Assembly (NCBI GenBank): GCA_965222825.1
Contig: OZ244964.1
Span: 310,001 to 374,000 of the forward strand
Length of the DNA: 64,000 nt
Origin: G965207335 sp965222825
GTDB taxonomy: Bacteria; Pseudomonadota; Gammaproteobacteria; PS1; Pseudothioglobaceae
Reading direction: 5' to 3'
In this document: piece after piece, positions 44,828-55,485 of the stretch
Position numbering within the stretch: the stretch's first letter is position 1
Layout: every line of letters begins with the position of its first letter
Notes under the pieces: model-generated
The model's database searches: none
What the model was told of the DNA's origin: nothing
Seen by the model: the letters and a program-made list of their open reading frames with translations, nothing else
Program-made: the position numbers and the translations under genes

Positions 44828-46822
44828 TTAGGTTAAAATCTCTGCTTGTTTTAATTGCCTTATTTTATTCCTGCAATCAGCAGCTTGCTCAAATTTTAGC
44901 TCTTTTGCGTAGTCATACATTTGTTTTTCTAACTTCTTTAATTGTTTTTTTGCCTCAACAGGACTTAAAATATGTTTTACATTTTCTTTGTTAATTATTT
45001 GCTTATTATTTACATCTAGTATATCAATAATAGGTTTATTTAAAGCCTTAGGGATAATATTATGTTGTTTATTAAAATCTTGTTGTTTTTTACGGCGTCT
45101 ATTAGTTTCATCAATAGCTTTTCTCATTGATTTAGTAATTCTATCAGCGTATAAAATAGCCATACCTGATATATTTCTTGACGCCCTACCTATAGTTTGA
45201 ATAAGTGAGCGTTCTGAACGCAAAAAACCCTCTTTATCAGCATCTAATATTGCAACAAGTGATACTTCTGGCATATCCAATCCCTCTCTTAATAAATTAA
45301 TACCTACCAAAACATCAAATTTGCCTAAACGCAAGTCGCGAATAATTTCTACCCTCTCTACAGTGCCAATATCAGAATGTAAATACCTAACCCTAACATT
45401 ATGCTCGGCTAGATAATCGCTTAATTGCTCTGCCATTCTTTTGGTAAGAGTTATTACTAATATGCGTTCATTGTTAGTAACTTTTTTATGAATTTCACTT
45501 AATAAATCATCAACTTGACTAGCAACAGGACGAACTTCAATTATTGGGTCTAATAAACCTGTGGGACGAACTACTTGTTCAATAATACTACTAGAATGCT
45601 CTAATTCATAATTAGCAGGTGTAGCTGATATACAAATACATTGCTTTATTTTATTTTCAAACTCAGCAAATTTTAACGGACGATTATCAAGTGCTGATGG
45701 TAGTCTAAAACCAAATTCTACCAAAGTAGTTTTTCTTGCTCTATCACCATTATACATACCGCCTATTTGCCCAATAGTTACATGGCTTTCATCAACTATA
45801 ATCAAAGCATCATCAGGTAAATAATCTATTAAAGTAGCAGGTGTGCTACCGGGTTTTCTATTAGAAAAATAGCGAGAATAATTTTCAATACCATTGCAAT
45901 AACCTAGCTCACTCATCATTTCTATATCCATATGCACTCTTTGGGTTAATCTTTGTTCTTCTACTAACTTATTTAGTTGTAATAATTCTTTACGCCTAAT
46001 TGATAAATCTTTTTTAATACTATCTATGGCACTTAGAATTTTATCTTTTGGAGTAACAAATAAAGTTTGTGGATATATTGACACCCTAGGCACACTTTCA
46101 AATATTTGCGTTGTTAATGGGTCAAACCAATACAGTGCTTCTATTTCATCATCAAAAATTTCAATTCTAAGACATTTTTGCTCAGAATCAGCTGGAAAAA
46201 CATCTATTACTTCACCCTTAACACGAAAATTACCTCTAAATAATGCCACATCATTTCTGGTGTATTGCATTTCTGTTAAGCGTTTTAAAATATCTCGTTG
46301 ATTGATGCTCTCGTTTACACTTAGATGCAGCAACATTGCCATATAACTTTCAGGCTCACCTAAGCCATAAATAGCTGATACACTGGCTATTATAATTACA
46401 TCATTTCTCTCTAAGATTGCCTTAGTAGCAGAAAGACGCATTTGCTCTATTTGCTCATTAATAGATGCGTCTTTTTCTATATAGGTATCTGATGCTACAA
46501 CATAAGCCTCAGGTTGATAATAGTCATAGTAAGATACAAAGTATTCAACAGCATTATTAGGGAAAAATTCTTTCATTTCACTATATAGTTGTGCTGCTAG
46601 GGTTTTATTATGAGCAATAATTAAACTAGGCCTTCCTGTTTTGGCTATAACATTAGCAATGGTAAATGTTTTACCTGAGCCTGTAACTCCTAATAAGGTT
46701 TGGTATTTGTTGTTACTTTCTAATGCAGATACTAGCCCCGCTATTGCCTCAGGCTGGTCTCCTTTTGGGTTAAATTTAGCCTGTAAATAAAATTTATTAT
46801 TGTTATTTAAAGTTGTATTCAA
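44828..46822 (-). CDS. uvrB: Excinuclease ABC subunit B
   Basis: Encodes 664 residues. Helicase motif I is [12 protein letters not shown], the damage-gripping beta-hairpin is [24 protein letters not shown], and the helicase C-terminal motifs include [15 protein letters not shown] [24 protein letters not shown] and QTIGRASRN. The UVR motif at the C-terminus ([26 protein letters not shown]) contacts UvrC. It works with UvrA and UvrC in nucleotide excision repair. It diverges from the aminotransferase gene. Confidence 0.96.
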   Translation of the reverse strand: MNTTLNNNNKFYLQAKFNPKGDQPEAIAGLVSALESNNKYQTLLGVTGSGKTFTIANVIAKTGRPSLIIAHNKTLAAQLYSEMKEFFPNNAVEYFVSYYDYYQPEAYVVASDTYIEKDASINEQIEQMRLSATKAILERNDVIIIASVSAIYGLGEPESYMAMLLHLSVNESINQRDILKRLTEMQYTRNDVALFRGNFRVKGEVIDVFPADSEQKCLRIEIFDDEIEALYWFDPLTTQIFESVPRVSIYPQTLFVTPKDKILSAIDSIKKDLSIRRKELLQLNKLVEEQRLTQRVHMDIEMMSELGYCNGIENYSRYFSNRKPGSTPATLIDYLPDDALIIVDESHVTIGQIGGMYNGDRARKTTLVEFGFRLPSALDNRPLKFAEFENKIKQCICISATPANYELEHSSSIIEQVVRPTGLLDPIIEVRPVASQVDDLLSEIHKKVTNNERILVITLTKRMAEQLSDYLAEHNVRVRYLHSDIGTVERVEIIRDLRLGKFDVLVGINLLREGLDMPEVSLVAILDADKEGFLRSERSLIQTIGRASRNISGMAILYADRITKSMRKAIDETNRRRKKQQDFNKQHNIIPKALNKPIIDILDVNNKQIINKENVKHILSPVEAKKQLKKLEKQMYDYAKELKFEQAADCRNKIRQLKQAEILT

Positions 46823-46872
46823 AATTATTACTATTTAAGGTATTATTAAATTTTAGACTATTTAAACTAATT

Positions 46873-48048
46873 ATGATAAAACTTGCAAATAGAATTATAA
46901 ATGTTAAGCCATCTGCTACTCTGGCAATTACAGCAAAGGCAAATGAATTAAAAGCATCTGGAGTGCAGATTATTCCTATGGCATCAGGTGAGCCTGATTT
47001 TGATACTCCTGAGCATATTAAACAAGCAGGAATTATAGCAATACAAAATGGCAAAACTCGTTATACAGCAGTTGATGGCACTCCTAGTTTAAAACAAGCA
47101 ATAATAAATAAACTAAAAAGAGACAATAATCTTAATTATCAATTAAATGAAATTATTGTATCAAGTGGCGGTAAGCAAGTTTTTTATAATTTAGCACAGG
47201 TATTATTAGATAAAAATGATGAGGTAATTATTCCTGCTCCTTATTGGGTTTCATATCCTGATATGGTTATTTTAGCTAATGCTAAACCAGTAATTGTTAA
47301 TACTGATATTGCTAATAATTTTAAAATGAGTGCTCAGCAATTAGAAAATAGTATTACCAATAATACAAAATTAGTAATTTTAAATAGCCCATCAAATCCA
47401 ACTGGTGCAGTTTATAGCAAGCAAGAATTATTAGATATAGCAAAAATATTAGAAAAATATCCAAATATTTATATTCTTAGTGATGATATATACGAGCATA
47501 TTATTTGGAGTGATGATGGTTTTTATAATATAGCTATGCTTAGTAAAAAACTAAAAGAACGCACAATAATTTTAAATGGTGTATCAAAAGCCTATGCTAT
47601 GACAGGATGGCGTATTGGCTATGGTGCTGGTGATAAACATATTATTAAGGCTATGAAAAAAGCTCAATCACAAAGCACATCTAATCCTTGTTCTATATCC
47701 CAAGAAGCCTCAGAAGTTGCCCTAAATTCTAAGCAAGATTTTATACACGATATGACAGATGAATTTAAAAATAGATATAATTATATTAGCAATGAGTTAA
47801 ATAACATAGAGGGTATTAATTGCCCTAAGGCAGAAGGTGCTTTTTATGTATTCCCTGATGTCAAAGGTTTCATTGATAAACTAAGTTTAAAAGATGATTT
47901 AGAGCTAAGTGCTTATATGTTAGAAAAATTAAATATAGCCATAGTCCCAGGCTCTGCTTTTGGTATGAAAAATTGTATTAGATTTTCATTTGCAACCAGT
48001 ATGGATAATATTAAAGAAACTATTAAACGGCTAAATAGTCTAACCTGA
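46873..48048 (+). CDS. aspC: Class I aminotransferase, aspartate/prephenate type
   Basis: Encodes 391 residues from the ATG at 46873; the in-frame start at 46813 lies inside the uvrB region and adds non-family residues. The fold type I pattern is clear: MASGEPDFDTPEHI near the N-terminus, SPSNPTGAVYS, DDIYEHI and the PLP-lysine site NGVSKAYAMTGWRIGY, then CIRFSFATS with the carboxylate-binding Arg. This is the Iγ subgroup (Thermus/Rhizobium AspAT), which also may handle prephenate or aromatic substrates. The symbol is a convenience. Confidence 0.85.
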   Translation: MIKLANRIINVKPSATLAITAKANELKASGVQIIPMASGEPDFDTPEHIKQAGIIAIQNGKTRYTAVDGTPSLKQAIINKLKRDNNLNYQLNEIIVSSGGKQVFYNLAQVLLDKNDEVIIPAPYWVSYPDMVILANAKPVIVNTDIANNFKMSAQQLENSITNNTKLVILNSPSNPTGAVYSKQELLDIAKILEKYPNIYILSDDIYEHIIWSDDGFYNIAMLSKKLKERTIILNGVSKAYAMTGWRIGYGAGDKHIIKAMKKAQSQSTSNPCSISQEASEVALNSKQDFIHDMTDEFKNRYNYISNELNNIEGINCPKAEGAFYVFPDVKGFIDKLSLKDDLELSAYMLEKLNIAIVPGSAFGMKNCIRFSFATSMDNIKETIKRLNSLT

Positions 48049-48080
48049 TACTATAAACCACTTTCTTATTATATTTATTA

Positions 48081-48656
48081 TTAATTGTATTTTTTATACA
48101 AACGAAACCCTAATAATATTACTAAAATACCAGCATAAATAAATGGCTGTAATGCCATATCTGATTTTGACTGCCAATAAAAATGTATACACGCTAATAT
48201 GCCTATAACATAAATTGATTTATGTAATTTTTTCCATTTTCTACCTAGTCTTTTAATCCAGCCCTTAGTAGAGGTAAATGCCATAGGTATTAGTAATAAA
48301 AAAGCACTAAAACCAATAGTAATATAAGTTCTATCAGTAATATCTTCTAATATTAGACTTGGGGTAAATTGTTGGTCTATTAAATAAATACTAAAATGCA
48401 AACAAGCATAAAAAAATACAAATAAACCTAGCATTCTTCTAAATTTCATTAAATATCTTTGCTTAGTAAAATATACTAAGGGAGTAATTGATAAGGTAAC
48501 TAACAGAAAACGAATTGCCCATTGCCCAGTTGGATTGGTAATTTCTTCAATAGGGTCAATCATATTGCCCATAAATGCGTCATAAAACAACAATAAAAAA
48601 GGTAATAAACACAAGAAAAAGACAATAATCTTTAAATAAGGAATAAATTTTAGCAC
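48081..48656 (-). CDS. msrQ: MsrQ, heme-binding membrane subunit of methionine sulfoxide reductase
   Basis: Encodes 191 residues with five or six membrane helices and the family landmarks NPTGQWAIRFLLVTLSITPL, RRMLGLFVFFYACLHFSIYL and RLGRKWKKLHKSIYVIGILACIHFYW, including heme-ligand histidines. It passes electrons to MsrP. It starts with GTG overlapping the msrP stop as TAGTG. Confidence 0.92.
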   Translation of the reverse strand: MLKFIPYLKIIVFFLCLLPFLLLFYDAFMGNMIDPIEEITNPTGQWAIRFLLVTLSITPLVYFTKQRYLMKFRRMLGLFVFFYACLHFSIYLIDQQFTPSLILEDITDRTYITIGFSAFLLLIPMAFTSTKGWIKRLGRKWKKLHKSIYVIGILACIHFYWQSKSDMALQPFIYAGILVILLGFRLYKKYN

Positions 48657-49603
48657 TAGAAGTATTTTTTTAAGTCCAAACCAGCGTATAAATGTGCAAC
48701 TTGTTTGCCATAACCATTAAAAATCTCAGTTTTGCGTTTTTTAGGTGAGAAAAAACTACCCTTCCCTATAACTCGCTCGCGTTTTTGCGACCATCTAGGA
48801 TGGTTAACATTAGGATTAACATTAGCATAAAAACCGTATTCATTTGCTGCTTGTAATTGCCAAGAATTTAGTGGTTGTTTTTCTACAAATTCAATAGCAA
48901 CTATTGACTTAATATTTTTAAAACCATACTTCCACGGCACTACTAGCCTAATCGGGGCACCATTTTGATTAGGAAGTGTCTTACCATATAAACCTACTGC
49001 TAAAAATGATAATTCATTCATAGCCTCTGCTATTGTCAGCCCTTCTACATAGGGCCATTCTAGCACACTACTCTTTTGTCCGGGCATTTGCTTAGGATTA
49101 TAAAGAGTTTTAAATTTAACATATTTTGCCTTTGAGTTTGGCTTAAATGTTTTTAACACATCAGCTAGCGAAACCCCAACCCAGGGTATTACCATAGACC
49201 AAGCCTCTACACAGCGAAAACGATAAATTCTTTCTTGTAATTTATGGGGCTTAATAAAATCTTCAATATCAAAATTACCTTGTTTTTCACACTCACCGCT
49301 AACTTTTATATGCCAAGGTTTAGTTTGTAACTTGTGTGCGTATTTTGCTGGATCGCCTTTATCTAAACCAAATTCATAAAAATTATTATAATTAGTAATT
49401 TCTCTATAAGTATTGAGCTTTAAGCCTTTGCCATAATTAGTTTTACTAATTTTATCTCTAAACCCCCCGCCCTTTTTACCTTCTGCAAGTAAGTTAGTAT
49501 ATGGAACTAATGATAGTCCAGCACCAAATTTAATAAACTTTCGTCTATTTAGGTAGTGTTTTTCATCTGTTATTTGTGATTCTGGGATATTTTTTATTTT
49601 CAT
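48656..49603 (-). CDS. msrP: MsrP, periplasmic molybdopterin methionine sulfoxide reductase
   Basis: Encodes 315 residues. A twin-arginine signal (LNRRKFIKFGAGLSL) directs it to the periplasm. The molybdopterin Cys lies in YRFRCVEAWSMVIPW, and LVVPWKYGFKNIKSIVAIEF is a family segment. It repairs oxidised methionine in envelope proteins using electrons from MsrQ, with which it forms the msrPQ operon. Confidence 0.94.
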   Translation of the reverse strand: MKIKNIPESQITDEKHYLNRRKFIKFGAGLSLVPYTNLLAEGKKGGGFRDKISKTNYGKGLKLNTYREITNYNNFYEFGLDKGDPAKYAHKLQTKPWHIKVSGECEKQGNFDIEDFIKPHKLQERIYRFRCVEAWSMVIPWVGVSLADVLKTFKPNSKAKYVKFKTLYNPKQMPGQKSSVLEWPYVEGLTIAEAMNELSFLAVGLYGKTLPNQNGAPIRLVVPWKYGFKNIKSIVAIEFVEKQPLNSWQLQAANEYGFYANVNPNVNHPRWSQKRERVIGKGSFFSPKKRKTEIFNGYGKQVAHLYAGLDLKKYF

Positions 49604-49668
49604 AATCTTAAAACATATTATTTACTGACATTATAACAGCATAAAAATTATTATTTATATCATTTTAC

Positions 49669-51939
49669 TTATAGTTCTGCACTAACAGGTGCTAAACACA
49701 CAGTGTCATTACAGGCTTGTAATTCTACTATTAACTTGGGCGGTGTATAGGTTTTTATTTTTTGCACCAAGTCTAGTTTTATTGTTATATCTTTGGTATA
49801 AACTGCTAGTTTATCCTTGCTAAATGCGAGTTTTTGATAAGATACTTTGGGGTAGTTAATACTGCTAATTTGCCAATTTTTAGTATCTAAATTTTTAACA
49901 CTAGTAGCAATTAAATCTTTTTGTAATGGCTTATTACTATTTATATGATAGCCATCTGCCATATTTATATTTAGGGTATAGCTACCATCTTGTTTAGTTA
50001 ATTTAACACTTATTTTGCCATTGTATAACCATTGTCTTATACCTAACTCGCCTATTAATAAATTATTTAAACCCATTATCATAGTTGAATAATACTGCGG
50101 ACTTGCAATGATATTTTTAGCAAAAACAGAGAGTAATTTATCACTATATTGCTTATAATTATTGTTGCTATCTCTTGCTAACAAACGCGTTAATGCTATA
50201 AATATTACTGCATTAGCACTAGGTATTGCACCATCATCAGCATTTTTTAGTTTTAGGTATAAATACTTAGCCTTAGTGTCAAAAAATCCATCATTCTCAT
50301 TATCCCAAAACTTTGTAATTGCATCATTCATTAGTTTTTTTGCTTGCTCTAAATAATTATTATCTATTGAGTAATCATAAATATCTAAATACAGATTAAT
50401 TAAATAAGCATAATCTTCAAGCAAGGCATCAGTATTGTATTGATTATTCAATAATACTCTTTTTAGTCGCCCATCTTGGTTAAACATTGCTAAAAATCTA
50501 ATACTTTTAGTGGCAGTATTTATATATCTATCATCACCTAAAATAACCCCTGCTTTGACAAAAGTACTAGCCATCATTGCATTCCACGATAGTAAAACTT
50601 TATTATCTAGTAGCGGTGGCACGCGTTTTTGACGCACTTTATAAAGTTTACTAATAATATTATCAGCCTGAGTGAATAATTCTACGGCTGTATCTAATGA
50701 TAGATAGCGAATAATATGCTTATTTTCAAATATAGTATTATTGCTAAAATCAAATATTTTACTTGCTGTTTTAAATTCATCAGGCGTTAGTATTTGTTGT
50801 AGCTCTTTTATATCCCATATAAAAAATGTCCCCTCTTCACCCTCACTATCAGCATCTGTTGCTGAATAAAAACCACCCTTTTTAGTAGTCATCTCCCTTA
50901 GAACATAATCTAGGGTTTGTTTTGCTATTCTTTTATAAAGTGGCTTATTTGTTATTTGATAAGTCTTAGCGTAAATAAGTGCTAATTGTGCTTGATTGTA
51001 AAGCATTTTTTCAAAGTGTGGCACCAACCAAGCATTATCGGTAGAATACCTAGCAAAACCACCAGCTACAACATCGTATAAACCACCTTGTGCCATTGCT
51101 TGTAAGCTTAGTTCAATAGCATTTAATACCTCTGCTTTGGGTTGTTTTTGTTGTGCTTGTAATAGTAATAACAACATAGTTTCGTGGGGGAATTTTGGGG
51201 CACTACCAAAACCACCCTGTAAGTCATCAAAACTACCTAAAATACCTGCTATTGCTTGTTTTGATACTACACTACCTAATTTTTGCTTAGTTTTTGCTTG
51301 TTTTTGTGCTTGTTGGAGAATACTTTTTATCTCTTTGGCTTGTTTTATTACTTTTTGTGATTCTTTTTGCCAAATATCATTAACTTGGGCTAATAGTGAT
51401 AAAAAATTTTGTTGCGGAAAATAAGTGCCACCAAAAAAAGCCTCGCCATCAGGGGTAAGAATCATATTAAGAGGCCAACCTCCTTGACGATTAATTAACT
51501 GCACAGCTGCCATAAAAACACTATCAATATCAGGACGCACCTCTCTATCAACCTTAATAGCAATAAAGTCTTTATTGAGTGCATCTGCTACTAATTCGGT
51601 GTCAAAACTTTCCTCTTCCATTACATGACACCAATGACAAGTAGCATAACCAATAGAAAGCAGAATTAGTTTATTTTCATCCTTCGCCTTTTTAAGTGCT
51701 TTATCGCCCCAACTATACCAATTAACAGGGTTGTGAGCGTGTTGTAACAAATAAGGCGAGGACTCAAATATTAAATTATTGATAAACTTAGGCGAGCCAT
51801 CTTTATTAAGGTGCGTGGTTCGAGGTTTGTAATTCTTGCCTTTATCTAGGTAGGCTTGCTGTAATGTCATTGTTGTTTGAGATAATACACTAGGTGTTAA
51901 AAAAAATATAGCACTTAATAGGATAATAATTTTAGCCAT
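49669..51939 (-). CDS. Periplasmic DUF255 thioredoxin-like protein with C-terminal DsbD-alpha-like domain
   Basis: Encodes 756 residues. Residues 1-20 are a signal peptide, so the protein is exported. The DUF255 thioredoxin domain (about 52-200) has the redox motif CHWCH (Cys101, Cys104), [15 protein letters not shown] and [22 protein letters not shown] six-hairpin (alpha/alpha) glycosidase-like toroid follows (about 230-620). The last 110 residues resemble the DsbD N-terminal domain: [16 protein letters not shown] and a closing C-N-D-T-V-C-L-A-P with Cys743 and Cys748. The usual family members (YyaL) are cytoplasmic and lack this end. It may be a self-contained periplasmic thiol relay; role inferred. 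It lies 65 nt upstream of msrPQ, another envelope redox system, on the same strand. Confidence 0.82.
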   Translation of the reverse strand: MAKIIILLSAIFFLTPSVLSQTTMTLQQAYLDKGKNYKPRTTHLNKDGSPKFINNLIFESSPYLLQHAHNPVNWYSWGDKALKKAKDENKLILLSIGYATCHWCHVMEEESFDTELVADALNKDFIAIKVDREVRPDIDSVFMAAVQLINRQGGWPLNMILTPDGEAFFGGTYFPQQNFLSLLAQVNDIWQKESQKVIKQAKEIKSILQQAQKQAKTKQKLGSVVSKQAIAGILGSFDDLQGGFGSAPKFPHETMLLLLLQAQQKQPKAEVLNAIELSLQAMAQGGLYDVVAGGFARYSTDNAWLVPHFEKMLYNQAQLALIYAKTYQITNKPLYKRIAKQTLDYVLREMTTKKGGFYSATDADSEGEEGTFFIWDIKELQQILTPDEFKTASKIFDFSNNTIFENKHIIRYLSLDTAVELFTQADNIISKLYKVRQKRVPPLLDNKVLLSWNAMMASTFVKAGVILGDDRYINTATKSIRFLAMFNQDGRLKRVLLNNQYNTDALLEDYAYLINLYLDIYDYSIDNNYLEQAKKLMNDAITKFWDNENDGFFDTKAKYLYLKLKNADDGAIPSANAVIFIALTRLLARDSNNNYKQYSDKLLSVFAKNIIASPQYYSTMIMGLNNLLIGELGIRQWLYNGKISVKLTKQDGSYTLNINMADGYHINSNKPLQKDLIATSVKNLDTKNWQISSINYPKVSYQKLAFSKDKLAVYTKDITIKLDLVQKIKTYTPPKLIVELQACNDTVCLAPVSAEL

Positions 51940-52012
51940 TTACTTATTTTAACTTATTTAAGAACCTCGGCTTATCAATTTTATTTTTAAGAATAATTAT
52001 TTTAAGGTATTA

Positions 52013-52588
52013 TTATTTATTTTTAAGTGCTAAACGAATAATTTCTTGCACACTAAGCTCTGAGGTGTTGATATTTTTTAGCATATTTTGCACCTCTTTT
52101 GCCTTAAAACCCAGAGAGCTAAGTGCTGCTTCTGCTTGTTGGTTATTTTTACTGCTAATATTTGTTAATTTTTGTTGATAGCTAAGTTCTAATTGTGGTA
52201 GTCTGTCTTTTAGTTCAACTATTATTTTTTGGGCTGTTTTCTTACCTATTCCTGGGGTTTTTTGCAATATAGCAATATTATCATTTACTATACAATCAAT
52301 AATATCAACAATCATAAGTGTTGATAAAATAGCAAGCCCTACTTTGGGTCCTACGCCATTTACTTTAATAAGCGTATTAAATACTATTTTTTCATCTATG
52401 CTATTAAAACCATACAATGTGTGAGAATCCTCTCTCACTATTAGCTGGGTATAAAGGGTATGCTTGTCTTTGTTTAACTTATAAAAGGTGTTAAGAGGAC
52501 ATAAAATATCATAGCCAATATTATTAACATCAAGCACTATATTTGGCGGATTAGTGCTAATAATTTTGCCTGTTAGTTGTGCTATCAT
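52013..52588 (-). CDS. ruvA: Holliday junction helicase subunit RuvA
   Basis: Encodes 191 residues: OB-fold domain I (MIAQLTGKI, VREDSHTLYGFNS), helix-hairpin-helix domain II (KVNGVGPKVGLAILS and TPGIGKKTAQKIIVELKDRL) and domain III (ALSSLGFKAKEVQNML). It binds four-way junctions and loads RuvB. It is 6 nt after leuD. ruvB, usually its partner, is absent downstream, where the DUF255 gene follows. Confidence 0.95.
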   Translation of the reverse strand: MIAQLTGKIISTNPPNIVLDVNNIGYDILCPLNTFYKLNKDKHTLYTQLIVREDSHTLYGFNSIDEKIVFNTLIKVNGVGPKVGLAILSTLMIVDIIDCIVNDNIAILQKTPGIGKKTAQKIIVELKDRLPQLELSYQQKLTNISSKNNQQAEAALSSLGFKAKEVQNMLKNINTSELSVQEIIRLALKNK

Positions 52589-52594
52589 AGTTTT

Positions 52595-53209
52595 TTATAG
52601 CCAAGCATTTTGTTTATAATATTTATTTTCAAATTGTTTGATATTTTGCTGGTATTTTAGGGTAATTTCTATGTCATCTAAGCCATAAATCAGGCGTTTT
52701 TTAAGCTCCTTATCAATATCAAAATTATAATTATTATCCTTGGCAATAATACTTTGCTTTGCTAAACTAATACTTATATTGCCATCATAATTAAATAAAC
52801 TATCAACTATATCGCTATTTAGCACTATAGGTAGCAGTCCATTTTTAAAACAATTATTATAAAAAATATCCGCAAAAGACGGAGCAATAATTACCCTAAA
52901 ACCATAATCAAGAAGTGCCCAAGGTGCGTGCTCTCTTGATGAGCCACAGCCAAAATTATCTCTAGTTAGTAAGATTTGTGAATTTTTATACTTAGGATTA
53001 TTTAGGGTAAACTTAGTATTTATTGGGCGTTTACTATTATCAATACCAATCTCACCTACATCTAAATACCGCCATTCATCAAACAAATTTACCCCAAAGC
53101 CCGTGCGTTTAATTGATTTTAAAAATTGCTTGGGAATAATAGCATCAGTATCCACATTAACCCTATCAAGAGGGGTAGCAGTAGAGGTTATATCTGTCCA
53201 TTTGTCCAT
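52595..53209 (-). CDS. leuD: 3-isopropylmalate dehydratase small subunit
   Basis: Encodes 204 residues (E. coli 201). Landmarks: [38 protein letters not shown] and [17 protein letters not shown]. With LeuC it isomerises isopropylmalate in leucine synthesis. Normally it follows leuC directly; here five defence genes and a mobile repeat (8.2 kb) separate them, so it may depend on read-through or on a promoter in or near the repeat at 53234-53391. Confidence 0.95.
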   Translation of the reverse strand: MDKWTDITSTATPLDRVNVDTDAIIPKQFLKSIKRTGFGVNLFDEWRYLDVGEIGIDNSKRPINTKFTLNNPKYKNSQILLTRDNFGCGSSREHAPWALLDYGFRVIIAPSFADIFYNNCFKNGLLPIVLNSDIVDSLFNYDGNISISLAKQSIIAKDNNYNFDIDKELKKRLIYGLDDIEITLKYQQNIKQFENKYYKQNAWL

Positions 53210-53233
53210 AATTTGTATTTTATTTATAGTTGA

Positions 53234-53391
53234 GACTGTTGCACGGCAACCTAAAATTTTAAAAATAACTCAAATATCCGTGTTTTTTGTTATAAAATTT
53301 GCCCTTAGAGGCACTAGGAACTGCATTTTATGCCTCAAACATGAATATTTTAGCAGATTTTATTTATTCTTTGCCACCGTGCAACAGTCTC
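53234..53391. repeat. Terminal-inverted-repeat mobile repeat, copy C
   Basis: A 158-nt element with 15-bp perfect ends GAGACTGTTGCACGG and its inverse, separated from their partner by short mismatches. AGTT flanks the left end and AGTT the right, a likely 4-5 bp target duplication. It lies between leuD and the last defence gene. Two short apparent ORFs crossing it are by-products shared with copy B. Confidence 0.85.
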
Positions 53392-53456
53392 AGTTATTAT
53401 AATTTTGTTAGTTTTGTGCTAGGTTGTTATTATTTTTATAGGGTTAAATTCACTAA

Positions 53457-55481
53457 CTACTCAAAATTAACACCCTCATCTATGGCTTTATTGTAAAGTT
53501 GATATAGTATTTTTGCCTGTTTTTCTGATGGTAATGATAAACTGCCAGAGTTATATTTTTTTAAAATATCTAATTGCATAGGCGAGGCATCGTTGTCTTT
53601 TTTATAGTATTCTAATAGTTTGTATTTTTTCTCTGTTGATAATTTATAAACAAAAATTTGTATTTTTATACCGCTATCCAATTTTTTTTCTTGTTTAGCC
53701 TCTTTTTTAATGCTTTGTTCTTCTTCCTTATCAATCAATAACTCATCTAAAACAATATTAATATCAATATTTTTAACACTTTCCCAGCATTTATCTTTTT
53801 TGCACCATTGGGTAATATTAGCAAAACCCTCTGGTGGATTGGTAATTTCTTGATAAATTTTCTCTGTAACTTCCTCTAATGCCAATCTTAATATGGTTGG
53901 TAACCACTGATATTGCCAAATTGTTGCAAAATTTAAAAACTTATCTTGTTTTTTAATCCAATGCGATAAATATGCAATACTATATGCCACAGTTTGTGCT
54001 CTAAAACCGCCATCATACCAGTTTGCTTTTGATACCATTTTTTCAACACTTCTAAATAATATAACTCTACAAACTGTATCTTTAAAATAATTTTCAGTAA
54101 TAGCAAAATTATCTTTTTCTAATTGAGTTGTTACTGTTTCTGCAAACGTTTTAAAACTATATTGTGCGCCTCTCGCAACAATATTAGGCTTTTGTAGCCA
54201 AGCATTTTCACTTTTAGATAAAAAAGTTTTATCTAAAAGCTGATTTTTAGGGTTTTCTAATTGGAATTTCCTCTTTTCTGCTGGTGTTAAATAAGCCTGT
54301 TCGTTTAAATATTCACCTCTAACGCGTTCATAAAACCAGCGTGTTCTGCGTTGTGAACCATCAGTAGTTGGTGCAAAAATCCTTTTAGAATGATTTTTAA
54401 ATTCTTTATGGAATGGGTTATTAGAGAAAAAATCTGATTTATTAATTTTATTTTGGGTATTGGCATATTCAGATACTTTAGAGACAAAATCACTTTGTTT
54501 TTCCGCATCTTTAACCACAGATAATTTCATTTGTACAGCAATATCAGACACATCTTGCTTTAAATTTTTAACAGCTGCATAAATAGCTGAGATAGTTTGC
54601 CCGCCATTAACAATTTGTAAATTATGTATTTTTGTAATACGGTTATTTTCTATCTCAACATCACTGGCTGTTGCGGTAATGCCGTTATTATAAGCAAAAA
54701 ACATAGTGGGGTCGTATTCTATGGTGTTTCGTAACCCCTTATTAACATTTCCTCTAAATTGTAAAAATGTTCGCACATTTTGTTCAAATAGCTTCTGTCC
54801 AAAATCATCATATATTTTTACTAATTCATTGCCTGATATACACGATAAGTAGGATTGGTATTTATCAGATTCACCTTTTATAGATAAATAAGGTAGATTT
54901 GTTTTTACCTCAAAAATACCGCTACTATTTTCTGATAAATAAATTTTATGCAAATAGTCAATATCAATAACTCTAAATTCAATACTTATGCTATCTAAGT
55001 TTTTATTAGGTAATTCAAGCAGATTTCTCGTTGCTTTACCATCGGTAAATACAATTAATTTCACCTTATCTATTTGATTATTTTCTTGCCATTGATAGAT
55101 TTGATATGCCATAGAATAAGCTTCTGAGGTGTCTTCCATTTTTGTATAAAAACCATTGATACATTTTGTATAAAACGATTCAAGCCGTTTAAATTTAGTG
55201 TCAATATGCTGTTTGGTTAAAGTTTGTATTTCATCGTCTTGAAAAAATTGATGCACTAACAATGATAATATTTGTCGCTCTTCATCATAATCAAAGCCGT
55301 GCACCTCCAAGCTTTTTTTAGAATAGTCAGCATTAGTATAATTATTAGTTAGATCTCCAGTAGATATTAACTCTTCACAAACATTTTCAAAAAACGCCTG
55401 TGGCTTCATTAAGCCTCTGCTATCAGCATCTGATAATATTGATTGCAAAAAATCCTGATGAAAATCTTCTAAACTAACCAT
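53457..55481 (-). CDS. AIPR (abortive infection phage resistance) family protein
   Basis: Encodes 674 residues. The AIPR core (about 230-420) is visible: FLQFRGNVNKGLRNTI, MFFAYNNGITATA, NLQIVNGGQTISAIY and VSEYANTQNKINKSDFFSN, followed by RWFYERVRGEYL. AIPR proteins occur in phage-defence and restriction loci. Their molecular activity is poorly known. It is the last of five tightly packed genes (4 nt after its neighbour) and probably the effector or an assembly component. Confidence 0.85.
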   Translation of the reverse strand: MVSLEDFHQDFLQSILSDADSRGLMKPQAFFENVCEELISTGDLTNNYTNADYSKKSLEVHGFDYDEERQILSLLVHQFFQDDEIQTLTKQHIDTKFKRLESFYTKCINGFYTKMEDTSEAYSMAYQIYQWQENNQIDKVKLIVFTDGKATRNLLELPNKNLDSISIEFRVIDIDYLHKIYLSENSSGIFEVKTNLPYLSIKGESDKYQSYLSCISGNELVKIYDDFGQKLFEQNVRTFLQFRGNVNKGLRNTIEYDPTMFFAYNNGITATASDVEIENNRITKIHNLQIVNGGQTISAIYAAVKNLKQDVSDIAVQMKLSVVKDAEKQSDFVSKVSEYANTQNKINKSDFFSNNPFHKEFKNHSKRIFAPTTDGSQRRTRWFYERVRGEYLNEQAYLTPAEKRKFQLENPKNQLLDKTFLSKSENAWLQKPNIVARGAQYSFKTFAETVTTQLEKDNFAITENYFKDTVCRVILFRSVEKMVSKANWYDGGFRAQTVAYSIAYLSHWIKKQDKFLNFATIWQYQWLPTILRLALEEVTEKIYQEITNPPEGFANITQWCKKDKCWESVKNIDINIVLDELLIDKEEEQSIKKEAKQEKKLDSGIKIQIFVYKLSTEKKYKLLEYYKKDNDASPMQLDILKKYNSGSLSLPSEKQAKILYQLYNKAIDEGVNFE

Positions 55482-55485
55482 TTCA

